A stretch of 64,000 nt of DNA from Moniliella sp. 'wahieum' (lineage: Eukaryota > Basidiomycota > Moniliellomycetes > Moniliellales > Moniliellaceae): contig RSEE01000024.1 in NCBI GenBank assembly GCA_003971905.1, positions 434,001 through 498,000 of the forward strand. The letters run 5' to 3'. A program made the translations under genes and the position numbers. Under the pieces are notes generated by a model. It was not told the origin of the DNA and did no database searches. It saw nothing but the letters and a program-made list of their open reading frames with translations. Below, piece by piece: positions 1 to 10,044 of the stretch; position 1 is the first letter of the stretch, and each line of letters begins with the position of its first letter.

Positions 1-1859
1 GGGGTGTTGCGAGGCAGTATGGAACAGAGGCGGCGTCGGCTCGTGCGGCTCGTGCGGCTCGTGTTGCTCGTGCGCAAAGGGGTTGGGCATCGTGGTAGGG
101 TCGTGCACAGCGCCCGGTACGCCCTGCGGCGGGTGCCCGGCCACCTCGGACGCCTGCCCAGGGTGGGGCGGCGTATCGCCCTTGGCCGCTTGCAAACCAC
201 GTAGCGCGGCCGCCAACCGGTCTTCCACTGGCACGTGGTCCGCCTGTGCCCCAGCCGGAGGGGGCGACTGGGCCGCGGTGGGGTGGTGCGAAGTGACCGG
301 TGCGGGCTCAGGGACTGTGCTGGAGTACAGAGCGGTGGGAGCCTTGGGTGCCGAAGCGTGCCAGGGGGAGGAGGCGGACGGAGAAGAGGTGGAAGCGCGG
401 TTGGTGGGCGCTAGCGCTTGCGCTGCAGGCGATGCCGACGCCCACTGGCCAGGGGCAGGACTAGAAGTGGGGCCCGGGACCATGGAGTCTTCCGGTCCAT
501 TGCTGGGGACCATCACGGGGGAGGAGTACAGCCCATCCGCCTCACTTGGCCCTGGTTGGGTGTGCGGCGGGTGGGGGGAGGGGATAGCACTGCCAGCAAG
601 CACGCCCGGCCCGCGTGCAAACGCAGCCGCATCCTTGGTGGGCGTTGCCGGCGGCATCTCACCCGGCACAACGGGAGGGTGGGAGACAGGTGCAGGCGTC
701 GCGTCTGCAGCTGCGGGGTCGTGCGCAGGCGCCTGGGGTGGAGGCCGCTTGGACACACGGGAGAACTGGGCGACGCGATAGGGCGTTCGCGAGTTGGGGG
801 CATGCCCTTCGGCAAAATTGACGAATTCGGGCGGGTCGAAGATCATATTGCCCGTCCCGCGTTCCGCCACAAAGTTGGCCGAATCACGAGCTGCATCGGA
901 AGCCTTAAAGGCATCAAATAAATCCTGGCAGGCATTGTCGTCCTCCACACAGGCCTCGGCTACTGCATTAATGTACCGCCAACAGTTCTGCTTGATAAAC
1001 TCGATCCGCTCCTCGTCTTGGTCTTGCGCTTGGTCCAGGAACGCCTTCCACTCCCGATTCCAGTTGTGGGTCGCGCTCTGGACCACCTTGGTGTACTGGC
1101 GATAATCGCGCTCGGTCGCCACCACGTCCGCGCTTGGCCTTTTCCAGCTTGGCCTCGGTGCGTTCCAAGTCGCGACCCTGCACCAGGGTCATTTGGGCAG
1201 TAAAGGTGTTGACCTTACCGCACTCGGATTGGTACTTGTCCCGCGCACGGTCCAGCATGGCAACTTGGGTGCGTTTGCTGTGGACCATCTTGGCGATCGC
1301 ATCGAGCGAGGAGGTGCGGAAGGCAGCTTGGGCTTGCTGAAACTGAGCCACGTCGTTGGACAACGGGCCTTTCAGTTCTTCGGCCACGGCGGCATGGGTC
1401 TGGGCCATGTGCTCCGTCTCCTGCTGCAGGGTTGCGAGCGCAGCAGCAATATGGCTGGTAAGGGCAAATTGGTCAGCCGTCAACGTCTCCATCGATCACA
1501 GAGGGAGGAGGGGAATGGCCCAAGCCAAGCACGTACCCAGTTTCGTCCTGGCCAATCGGCGTCCGGGCCAGCTTGGACATGGCCTTGGCATACTCGGCTT
1601 CGATCGCTGCGCGGTTCTTGTAGTAATTGCGCAGGTCATCGAGTGTTTTGGCAGTATCCTTGACGCGGCGGATGATGGTGTCGTAGCCGCGGTCGCCTCC
1701 GCCCTGGATGACGAGAGGGATGGTCAGTATGCCGTGGGCGGAAAGGGCTAGGCGGGGGGGAGGGACGCACCCAGAAGTTGTTGGCGAAGGTGCCGTCGCG
1801 CTGTCCGCCGGGGGGGGCGGGTGGGGGGCGGGCGTGGGACCGCTCTGGGCAGCATCCAT
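1..1859 (-). CDS. F-BAR domain protein of the Cdc15/Imp2/Hof1 type (3' end outside window)
   Basis: Membrane-bending F-BAR proteins of this type tether the cytokinetic ring and cortical actin to the plasma membrane. Three exons read towards the window start: 1859-1771, 1703-1537 and from 1454 down. Exon 1 ends in the F-BAR opening FANNFW. Exon 2 carries GGGDRGYDTI and RAAIEAEYAKAMSKLA. Exon 3 carries the ETEHMAQTH helix, ARDKYQSEC, and after a break ERDYRQYTKVVQ, WNREWKAFLDQ and RGTGNMIFDPPEFVNF. A Pro/Ser/Ala-rich linker then runs open to base 1, ending near an imperfect His-Glu-Pro repeat; an SH3 domain would be expected further left but is not visible. The second intron (1455-1536) has a CTGAC branch site; the ATG at 1492 lies inside it. 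One extra base near 1127-1132 and a G8 tract at 1810-1817 break the frame, so the exact start is uncertain. Confidence 0.82.
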
Positions 1860-2852
1860 GGTCGCGGCGGTGGCGCTGGCGGTGGCGATGGCGATAGCAG
1901 GTGGTGGTGGGGGGGCGTGAGTTGACGAGTGATGTGCGATGCATGAGGTGCCAACAGGTGGTGGGTGATAGGGATGGGTGATGGGTGATGCCGATGGCCT
2001 GCGCAGCGCAGCAGAGCGCAGTGCGTCGGACTGCCGCAGCCGCCCGCCGCCTACCGCGGCCACGCGTCGGCACCCCACACAGACGCCGTGCCTGCAGTGT
2101 ATGCGCTGAGGTAAGCAAGCGGCCCAGCGGAGCACTTGGGACTTGCCCCTGGCAGCGCGCCAGGCTAGCACGCGGGCAGTGTGCCGCCCTGTCGGTGGCT
2201 CCAGTGCGCTGTCAGAGGATCGATTGGCCTGATTGAATGAGCAAGAGCCTCAGCCAACACACCTACCCACCTGGGAGCGGGACGCTGGAGATTAGCCCAG
2301 CCCTGTCGTCCGCCTCGCACCCGCCTGTCCAGCACGCATCGCATTGCACCTTCCAGCCTCCGTGCACAGCACCAGCATAGCATAGCATTGCAGCCTCCCA
2401 CGGCTGCCCATGAAGCATGCAGCATGCCAGGCGGCCGCCCCAGCGGCACCCACGCAGCACGTTCGCGGCGAGCAAGCTGCGCAGCATGGGCAACAGCGGG
2501 CCGTGAAATCGGGTCACGGCCAGGCGGCGGGGAAGAATGGAGCGGGGGTAGACCCGGGAAGATGCGCTGGCGCTCGCGCTCGCGCGTTACACCTTGACGT
2601 CAAGCGGCGGGCCAGGGATTTCGTAATTCTCATCATGATCTGGTCACAGCGCGAGCAAGCGGCAAGGTCAGTTAATACTCGGTGCATGTCCCAGTGTACA
2701 CTATTCTTGGCCCGGTACAGGCCTAGGCCCAGGGCCGGGGAGGGGGAGGGCGAGGGCGACGAGGCAAACGTACCGGCAATCAAAACGGTGATCATCCTGG
2801 CAGGGCAAAGTGCATCAAGAAAAGTGCATCAAAAGACAAGATAAGATAAGAG
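1860..2852. other. Intergenic: upstream of the F-BAR gene, downstream of cornichon
   Basis: No supported gene. The first half is C/G-rich upstream sequence of the F-BAR gene. A purine-rich gggagggggagggcgagggc stretch lies near 2740-2760. The short open frames here have no recognisable motif. Confidence 0.5.
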
Positions 2853-3279
2853 TCAGCTGCTGGCTTTGGGCACGACGGGCCGAAGGGAGGGAACGCACAT
2901 GTAGAGAGTGTAGAAGAAGAGGGCAAGGTAAAAGCCCAGTTTGAAGAAGCACACTTTCTTGGCCTGCGACAAAGTTCGGAAGATCTCCGTCGCATCGAGA
3001 AGGTAGGTTTGGGTTCGGAACTTGTGCGCATTGTACAACAACAGCGGAAGGTTGATGATCACCGCGGTAAATTGGCCACACAAGAGGAACAGGCCGGTGA
3101 GCACAGCATGCGCCGCCATCTCGGGCACAGTCAGGTCGTTGAGCTTGCTGCACAGGTCGATGGGGTTAATGTAATCGCATCGATCGGTCGGAGAACATGA
3201 TGATGTAGTACACCATGGTAAACATGAACCCGGCCGAAGCCAGGACACTGAAGATGTACAGCCAACTGGCCCAGGACAT
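2853..3279 (-). CDS. ERV14: Cornichon/Erv14 family COPII cargo receptor
   Basis: Cornichon proteins are small ER membrane proteins that load transmembrane cargo into COPII vesicles. The product would be about 141 residues, the usual family length. It starts MSWASWLYIFSVL at 3279, followed by a first hydrophobic helix and FSD. The family signature CDYINPIDLC comes next, then helices around HAVLTGLFLLCGQFTAVIIN, the LLYNAHKF motif and a last hydrophobic segment GFYLALFFYTLYMCV. Between FSD and CDYINP there is one base too many (around 3180), so the two halves lie in different frames. There is no room for an intron, and total length minus one base is an exact codon multiple, so a single-base insertion or consensus error explains it. 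No introns are needed. Confidence 0.88.
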
Positions 3280-4166
3280 GGTGGTGGTCGAGGCAGGCGA
3301 GGCAGGCGAGGCCAAGGAGGATGGTGGTGGGAAGCTGAGCTGCAACCTGAAATCAGGAATCGGTAACGTCAATCATTAATCACATCACGTGGCGCTGGTG
3401 TGGCTCGTTGGTTTTGCCGCGGGAGGGTCCAGTGTGTGTCACGTGGCATGCCACATCAGCTGGGCGGACACACGACGCACTCGGTACTCATTAATCAACG
3501 TTCAACGTTCAACGTCACGTTCTGACTACGCTTCTGGTCTCCCTTGGGAGACAGGCGTTTGAAAGCCAGCCTCGGCGTCCAAGGCGCGGGGTGGCCAGTG
3601 TTTGGCCTCAAGCTCTCAAGTGCATCACTGCATCGCGTGCCTGGGGGGGACAAGTCCTTTTTTGGCCGCAACGCCCCGCGACTGCAGGGCAGACAACCAC
3701 CAGCTAGGCGCCCGGCGGCTTCTCGGAGAGCCAACAGATGCAGGATCAGTTATCTGTGCCGCCCCGGCCACAATCTCTCTTACCTCGGGCGGCGGATGCG
3801 TCGACGTTTCGTGTACACCGAGCGCTGCTGTCCATGCACCCCCAAGCCGTGTCATATGTCCTTCCTCTATCTTTGCTATGGACATCGGCACGTGGCCGGT
3901 CCGGGGGCTAGCAAGACCTACTCTTCTTGCGCCACGTAGGACACCGAGGCCCACCTGGCTCTCATGGCCGCTGCTGTGAATCTTCAATGCAGATAGGGAA
4001 AGACCGGACTGCGTCGGCTCGGCTTGCGTCATCCTCCGTTCACGGCACCGCGACCAGACGGGCGACCCTGGGCTCGGGCGAGGGCGAACGAACGACGACA
4101 ACGACACGAAAACCAGACCAGACGAGAATCAGACAAAACGAAAGGAGACGCGACAGATGGACAGGA
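3280..4166. other. Intergenic: cornichon promoter and SUMO 3' region
   Basis: No supported gene. Around 3497-3525 the heptamer CGTTCAA is repeated in tandem (ATCAACGTTCAACGTTCAAC) about 220 bp upstream of the cornichon start. Related palindromic copies lie upstream of other genes in the window. The remaining sequence holds only unconvincing open frames. Confidence 0.5.
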
Positions 4167-4877
4167 TTAGATCGCGCCACCAATTTGCTCCGTCATCACC
4201 TCGATCTCATCATCGTCCTCGAGGCCAAGCTTGGGTGAGTAGGCACGAGTTAGCACAGACGCCCAAGAACAAACACAGGGAGAGCCGGAGAAACGTACCG
4301 ACTGTGCCGTGTCGTCTGGCTGTACACGGTTGCCATCCACTACAAAACGCACAGAACTGCAAGCCCGTCAGTACTCCAAAGGACATGCATCCAGCACGAA
4401 CAGATGACAGGGGAAGTACGCACCTGCTGTCGGTACCCTGATGGCACGCAAAGCGAAGGGAAGGGAAGCATGGTCAGTATTCTCCTCGCATCTCCTAGCA
4501 TGGGCGACTTCGTACCATGCGGTCGGCATACGCTGGGCAGCAGGGTTAGTAGGCATTCCAACATCAGCGCACGAAGCAACGTACCCTTCATCAGCTTGGA
4601 CAGCTACAGGCGGTGAAGAGACAGGTAAGAACGCGTCAAAAACAGGCAAGCGGATGCAGGAAGAACTCATAGCACGTACCTTGGTAGTCCGCTTGACCTG
4701 AAATACGGGCGGGGGGGCGAAAGAGAACATGTCAGCTACTGCGGAGGCAGGGACCATGAAGGAAGGAAAGGACGGCACCTTGAAGAAGACCTCAGCGCCA
4801 TCGCTGTTCTTAACCTTGAGGTTGAGGTGCTCGTCGGCGGTGCTGGAAACGTCGGGCTTGGTGTCAGCTTCGCTCAT
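4167..4877 (-). CDS. SMT3: SUMO (ubiquitin-like modifier), seven exons
   Basis: SUMO is conjugated to lysines of nuclear and septin targets. I place exons at 4877-4779, 4697-4680, 4603-4585, 4532-4516, 4437-4424, 4356-4299 and 4229-4167. Their lengths (99, 18, 19, 17, 14, 58, 63 nt) sum to 96 codons with every junction in phase, giving 95 residues. The product begins MSEADTKPDVSSTADEHLNL, contains the beta-grasp segments KNSDGAEVFFKVKRTTK, LSKLMKAYADRM and VRFVVDGNRV, and ends EQIGGAI. The di-glycine is therefore masked by Ala-Ile and needs a Ulp protease for maturation. Introns are 52-81 nt, and most show CTAAC or CTGAC branch sites. Four consecutive exons of 14-19 nt are exceptional. No frame break is needed anywhere in this gene. 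Confidence 0.93.
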
Positions 4878-5669
4878 GGTGATTGGGGGCGATGGATGGC
4901 GGTGGGGAGGCAGGCCAAGAGGACAAAAGGATCAGAGGACAGGCGACGAGCGAGAGCCCACGCCAAATGCGCTGATGCACTCGGCCTGCTTGGGTGTGGC
5001 CAAACGAATAGCAGCCGTCCAACGGGCACCAGGGGGGCAGTGTGCATGAGGCGAGCCGCGCGCTGTACGTAAGCCGGGGCCCGCGCACACGCGACGCGTG
5101 GCGGGATCGGTAATCGCCCAGCCATCCTCTCATCCTCTCCGCTGCCCCTCTGCCGGCCGCCCCAACCACAGCCAATGTCTGCGGCGAGAACAAGGATGGG
5201 TCACGTGACCCCGCGCGTTTGCAGGCGGCCGAGGGGAAGGAGCCTCGGTGCCTGCCATTGCTCTCCTTGTTCGCAATGCCGATCGTGCTCCCGCAGTGCC
5301 GTTCCCGACTCCGTTCTACGGAAGTAAACGCTGGGGAACATGGGGTCGGATGTGCTGGGCATACTGTTATGTGCATAGCGCAGCCGAGCCCACGCGTGTC
5401 GTCTGCCCGCTCCTATCTTTTTGCACCTTCCTTCGAGGGCTATAGGGGTGGTCCGACGGTGCCTATAACGGCAAGCTTCTTCCGCCGTCCCATAACCCAG
5501 ACATCCACGCAGAGATCAAATAGCATATGATTAGCAATGACAAAATGGATCCAACTGGGGTGGAAAAGCAGAAAAGACGAGGTATCCATCGAATGAGACC
5601 ACGAGCCTCGTCCAATGAGATACTAGGATTAGGATTAGGGGGGGCTGTGAGGAGGGGTTGTGTCACGGG
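4878..5669. other. Intergenic: SUMO upstream region
   Basis: No supported gene. The first 250 bp is presumably the SUMO 5' UTR and promoter. A CACGTGAC site occurs near 5203. The open frames here lack motifs. Confidence 0.45.
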
Positions 5670-6300
5670 CGGGCGCCGCCAGGGGGCCCGCCCTGGGGAT
5701 TTTGGGGTACAATCCCTTAGGCGACGGTAGGTCGACTCACGGTAGTTTCGGGCTTGGGCTGGTTGGTGTATCCGAGCGGAGCTAGAGACGGAGAGGCCTT
5801 TGGTGGGGCGGCTGCACGTGTGGCTGCACGTGTGGCAAAAGGCTGCGTCTGCACCGGCTTGGGCCGTAGTAACGTGTCTGAAGCCTCCGGGACTTAGGGA
5901 CGGGAGGAGGCAGCGGCGGACAAACACTGCCTCAACTGAGACTGGAAATCGACGCGACCAAAGGAGGGCTTGCACGACTGGACTGACGAAGGGCTGGAGG
6001 ACGAGGTCGGAGGAGATGTCGGACGCTAACAAGAGTACGATGCCTGTACTGGATCAATTGGCTGGAAAATGGGCAGGAGTCGGACAGGATAGGCGGGAAA
6101 GGAGGAGATATGACGAGAGTGGAGACGAGAATGGAAGGGGGGGAAAAGATCCCCATCAACCAGGGGTACAGGCAGGATCAAAAGGGAAACGGATACAAGA
6201 GGGGGTGTAGAAAGGAAGACACGTCAAAAGCGGTGGGGTGGTCGCCGCAGGCGCGACCGAGAAAGGAAAAGGAAACGGGGACGGGGCGACAGACGTCGCC
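5670..6300 (+). repeat. Dispersed repeat family, copy A
   Basis: This stretch matches two other places in the window, about 55480-55770 (same strand) and about 60090-60640 (opposite strand). Shared blocks in order are a GTACAATCC..GGTCGACT head, a TCCGAGCGG..CTAGnGAC block, GGC(G/T)GCTGC..GTGTGGCAA, GACGCGACCAAA..GGAGGG, ACTGGATCAATTGGCTGGAA and GGGTACAGGC. Relative to copy C, copy A lacks part of the middle. No terminal repeats or target-site duplications were recognised. The peptide VLDQLAG and a following GVQA(R/G)SK are shared between frames of A and C, suggesting the family once encoded protein. Class unknown. Confidence 0.7.
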
Positions 6301-6533
6301 ACGGCGCTGGAAGCTCGGTGGCCTTATTTAGGCCGGCCGACTTGGACTTGGGCGGGGGGCGACTATTGTCGCACGGAGCATGGCCCTTCGGCCACGATAC
6401 TTAATTTAGCCAGCCATCATCACACTTGGTTGGCCTGCGGAGCACGCTCTACTGGGCATGTGCGGAGCAGGCGGGCCTTAGCTTCGATAGAACCATCTCG
6501 AGTCCGCAGCCCGTGACAGGTTGTGGGAGGAGT

Positions 6534-8483
6534 TTACACAGTGGGCTTGATCGGGCAGTTCACCTCGGATTTACTTTTTGCGTGCCAGATGTCCCAGTTG
6601 TCCCCGATGGCGAGCTGGGCCGCTGGGCACGTTGCCGGCACGCCAAGCGGAACCCTGACCGTGCCGAATCGAGTAGATCCTTGGCAATGTTCTCGACGTG
6701 GTGCGACTGGATCACGCCTCGCACCACCCCATACGACTCGGGCTGCTCGGTAGATAACCTCATGCCGACCCGTACCAGGTCCCGCAGCAGCGGCTGGCTG
6801 GGCCTGGTAAAAGTTGGGTGTGCTAAAGTCAAGCTGGAACAATCCCATCGTATCCTCCGGCTCTTCCTCCACCACTTGCGAGCGCGCTTCGCGTTTGACC
6901 CACGTGCCACGCAGCTCATGTTCTTCCAACTGCCGAAAATCATGTACACCCAGTTTGGTGTACAGGTGCTTACGCAGATCCAACTGTGCATTCCCACCAG
7001 CATGTGTTAACTCGCAACGCTCCGCACCAACGATACATACACAGACTTGGGAAGGTGGGGACGAGCGCACACGTACCAAAAGTTTGCGATTGCGATACCG
7101 CTTGTCGGTGTGCGGTATGAACGTCATGAGCCCCTGCTCATTAATCAGGTCCGGGGGGAACGGACCCTGGTGTACCACAGAGGAATCGAGTGTAGCCTCA
7201 TCGGGCCCATCACGGCCCGATTGTTCACCCTCATTTGGGCCACCCGCCTCCCATTTTGCCACCTTGCTGCGTTTCACCGAGGGAGGAGGATGCTTAGCTG
7301 GTCGTTTGCCAGTTTTGGACAAGCGGGTCTTCAACGGCGCCCTATCTTCGGGAATGGCATCGACCATGGTGGGGCTGGCGCGGGATTCAGACGTGCTGGC
7401 GGGGGGTTCGGACGAGCTGGCAGTAAGTTCCCCAGGGCGAAGGGTGCCTTTCCCCGGGCTGAGGTTGGGCTCGGACGAGAGTGCGGTGGAATCAGATGGG
7501 CTCGCGTGACCAACCCATCCGGCACCCGGGAACAGGAGATAAGGCTCCGGAACAGGAATGTCGTCCCCCCCTGCCTTGCTCTGGGGAGGGAAGGAGGAGG
7601 AAGCGAGGTCCATGCCCGTCAACGTCGTGGGCATGGACCAAACATATTCTTGGTCCTGGCTCGTAAACGGAGAGGGTGTGTCCGTTTGTTTCTCGCTGAG
7701 CACCCAAGGTGGCGGTTTGCCGAACGACGGGGTCGCAGGCAGGTCCATCACGTTGGGCAGGCTAATGGCTGTGGCAGGCCTCAGGGGGTGAGTGTACGGT
7801 GGCGTAGGCGCCAGAGAGGGTCCCGCAATCGACGCTCGTTCTCCCATTCCCGGTCCCCACGTCCGAGCCGTGAACGGTAAGGTCAACCAGACCGCATGAA
7901 CAGCCGAATGACGTGGCGGGTGGCGGACATGCGGGTCGATTACCAGTTCACCAGAGCGGGAAATACCGTTCAACAGCCTAGAGAGTGCACCCGGCCCTTT
8001 TCTTGGAACAGCGGGCGCTTCTTCCCTGCGCGCCTCGACACGGTTGGGATCCAGGCCCTCACGTACCAATGTATGTGGTTCAATCCACGAGCGCGCTTGC
8101 ACGTCCTTCTCGTTTGCCGCGGCTGCTATGGGAGAGGAAGCGTGTGGTTCCACCTCCAGCAATGGCACTTGGTCATCAGATCCGCCCAAGTCTATGGTGC
8201 CGAGGTCAGGGAACACCAGCGGGAACAATGGGTCCTCGTCTTTGCCCGGATGCCAGTTGGGTGCGTTGACAGAACCGGGGCTAGAGGCTGCGTGCTCTGT
8301 CAGTAAGGGCAGTGAGTGAGAACCAGTGGCGGGACGAATAGCTGGGGTCCTGATGGGAAGAGAAGTGGCACTAGTGGGAAGAGAAGTGGCACTCGTGGGA
8401 AGAGCAGCGCCACTGGGTCCCAGCGTAGCGACCAACTCGCTGGTGGTGTTCCAGGCGAGGCCGGAAGATGTGTGGTCAAGCAT
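6534..8483 (-). CDS. Unrecognised protein with a Ser/Pro-rich N-terminal region and conserved-looking C-terminal domain
   Basis: The frame opens at ATG 8483. The first ~400 residues are low-complexity Ser/Thr/Pro-rich sequence, with a short TSATSLP repeat near the start and a basic KRSKVAK stretch that could be a nuclear signal. The C-terminal part looks structured: IPHTDKRYRNRKLL, then after a probable 93-nt intron (6984-7076) LDLRKHLYTKLGVHDFRQLEE and MGLFQLDFSTPNFYQ. The intron is a multiple of three and has no stop, so the frame also reads through it. Near 6790-6800 the coding signal jumps one frame to RDLVRVGMRLSTEQPES..HHVENIAKDLL, indicating one extra base. I do not recognise the family. 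Nuclear or regulatory function is only a guess from composition. Confidence 0.6.
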   Translation of the reverse strand: MLDHTSSGLAWNTTSELVATLGPSGAALPTSATSLPTSATSLPIRTPAIRPATGSHSLPLLTEHAASSPGSVNAPNWHPGKDEDPLFPLVFPDLGTIDLGGSDDQVPLLEVEPHASSPIAAAANEKDVQARSWIEPHTLVREGLDPNRVEARREEAPAVPRKGPGALSRLLNGISRSGELVIDPHVRHPPRHSAVHAVWLTLPFTARTWGPGMGERASIAGPSLAPTPPYTHPLRPATAISLPNVMDLPATPSFGKPPPWVLSEKQTDTPSPFTSQDQEYVWSMPTTLTGMDLASSSFPPQSKAGGDDIPVPEPYLLFPGAGWVGHASPSDSTALSSEPNLSPGKGTLRPGELTASSSEPPASTSESRASPTMVDAIPEDRAPLKTRLSKTGKRPAKHPPPSVKRSKVAKWEAGGPNEGEQSGRDGPDEATLDSSVVHQGPFPPDLINEQGLMTFIPHTDKRYRNRKLLVRVRSSPPSQVCVCIVGAERCELTHAGGNAQLDLRKHLYTKLGVHDFRQLEEHELRGTWVKREARSQVVEEEPEDTMGLFQLDFSTPNFYQAQPAAAAGPGTGRHEVIYRAARVVWGGARRDPVAPRREHCQGSTRFGTVRVPLGVPATCPAAQLAIGDNWDIWHAKSKSEVNCPIKPTV

Positions 8484-9634
8484 AACTGCTGCTGTACTGA
8501 AATGGAGGGTCCCGGACGCGTTAAAAGGTGTGGTTGCGGCGGGCGTCAGAGGTTAAGTGGCGATGTCGTTGATATATGGTGGCGAATGGGTAATGAGATC
8601 TGAGATCTGTGAGAGGGTTATGAAAACTTGGCAGGAAGCCTGTGGCCTTCCTGTGGTCATGCCTTTCGTACAAGGCCTTGGAGTCATAAATCATAGCCGA
8701 CTCACGTAGTCGCACACACCGCAGGCTTGAACCTGCCTGAAGCGTGAAGCTTGCAACTTGGACAGCTTGTGGAGCTCGACGCCTGAGGTCCTTCAGGAGG
8801 CCTGCGACCTGAGGCTGGAAGCTTTGGACACGTCGTACGCTCACATGCCACCAGAGATTGGGGCCTGTGGTTTGGAGCTTGGACCTCGGATGGGCCTAGG
8901 GTCTGTGGGAATAATAGGGCTGCTGTCCGCAGGGGGCGAAACACCCTCGATCATCGATGGGGCAAAAAACGCAGCCTAGGCGGTATAGATACATCCGTTG
9001 ATTGCTCCCGCGCTGGCGTGCGGCCTATATAGGGGGGAGGACAGTATGTAGGGCAGACGCTAGGCAGGTCCCATATTCCCATATATGGCACAACATACCT
9101 GTTTGCACCCCCAGGATGCCTGCGGCCTGATGCGCTCTGTTTCTTGTCTGGCTACGGCCGCTTGGCGCGCTTGAAGCTTTTGACGTTGGATCGGGACGGA
9201 CCGGATCGAATTGGAAGGACTTCAGACCATAAGAACTATTAGGAACTAGGAACTCTAGGAACTATAGTAATTAGTAACTGGTAACCGGTAACTCCTCCCT
9301 TTTTGCTATATCGCGTAGCATCATGTCAGTAGTACTCCGTACAGAGGGACGTGGTGCGTGGTGGAGATCTACATATAACAAGTTCACTCGCCCAATTGGT
9401 ACTTGGTCTGTATCTCTTTTCTCCCTTTTGTATCGGCAGCACTCAAACAGCTAATATCGCGGGTATTCTCCACACCACAATCGTTCTTGTCAATGATTAA
9501 TGATCCCCACATCCCCAGGTGGCCAATCTCACTACACTGTCCTAATCTTATACACCTCAAGCCCACGATGGCGATTGTTTAAGGTTGCCCGTTGCACCAG
9601 ATGATGGCAGGGACAGTGTGGCGTGACGCGTATT

Positions 9635-9700
9635 CTAGGGTAACGCGGAAACGCGGTAACGCGGTAACGTAGGGTAACCGGTAACGTGGTAACGATAGGG
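9635..9700. repeat. GGTAACG-type degenerate tandem repeat
   Basis: GGTAACGCGGAAACGCGGTA and following bases repeat the unit (G)CGGTAAC or GGTAACG about seven times with small variations, including the palindrome GGTAACC. Related GGTAAC words recur near 9280, and GTAACT/GTAACA words near 11030-11190. Function unknown. Confidence 0.7.
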
Positions 9701-9890
9701 ACGCTCAGTGTTCGGTATGTGTTTTTTCCGGGTATTACTATATCTTGTTAGAGGGTACTGCTAGGGTTCTCCTGCGCGGCCCTCAATGGATCGGTGACGC
9801 TCGCCTAGCCGAGCGGAAGCGTTCCGCTCGCAGGCCGCGCACGCCCTGCTCGCTCCATCTCCCTTCTCTCTCTCCTTTCTCCTTCCCTTC

Positions 9891-10044
9891 AGACGTTGCT
9901 TGAAGACTTGTGGCTCACCACTTTGCCTTCACGCCTTGTCTGAAGGTACGCCTCTGCTTCCTTTCTTGACCTGTTGCTCCTCACAATGAGACGTTGCTTG
10001 AAGACTTGTGGCTCACCACTTTGCCTTCACGCCTTGTCTGAAGG
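9891..10044. repeat. 56-bp exact direct repeat
   Basis: The segments 9891-9946 and 9989-10044 are identical over 56 bp, starting AGACGTTGCTTGAAGACTTG and ending CTTGTCTGAAGG. They are separated by 42 bp of unrelated C/T-rich sequence. The perfect identity implies a recent duplication. No gene overlaps it. Confidence 0.9.

Noticed and set aside
1455-1492. METLTADQF as the start of a separate protein
   Set aside because: It lies inside an intron with a CTGAC branch site; exon 3 of the F-BAR gene joins in phase at 1454.
3625-4107. 160-codon minus-strand frame downstream of SUMO
   Set aside because: Composition is unlike the neighbouring genes and it falls in the expected SUMO 3' region with no motif.
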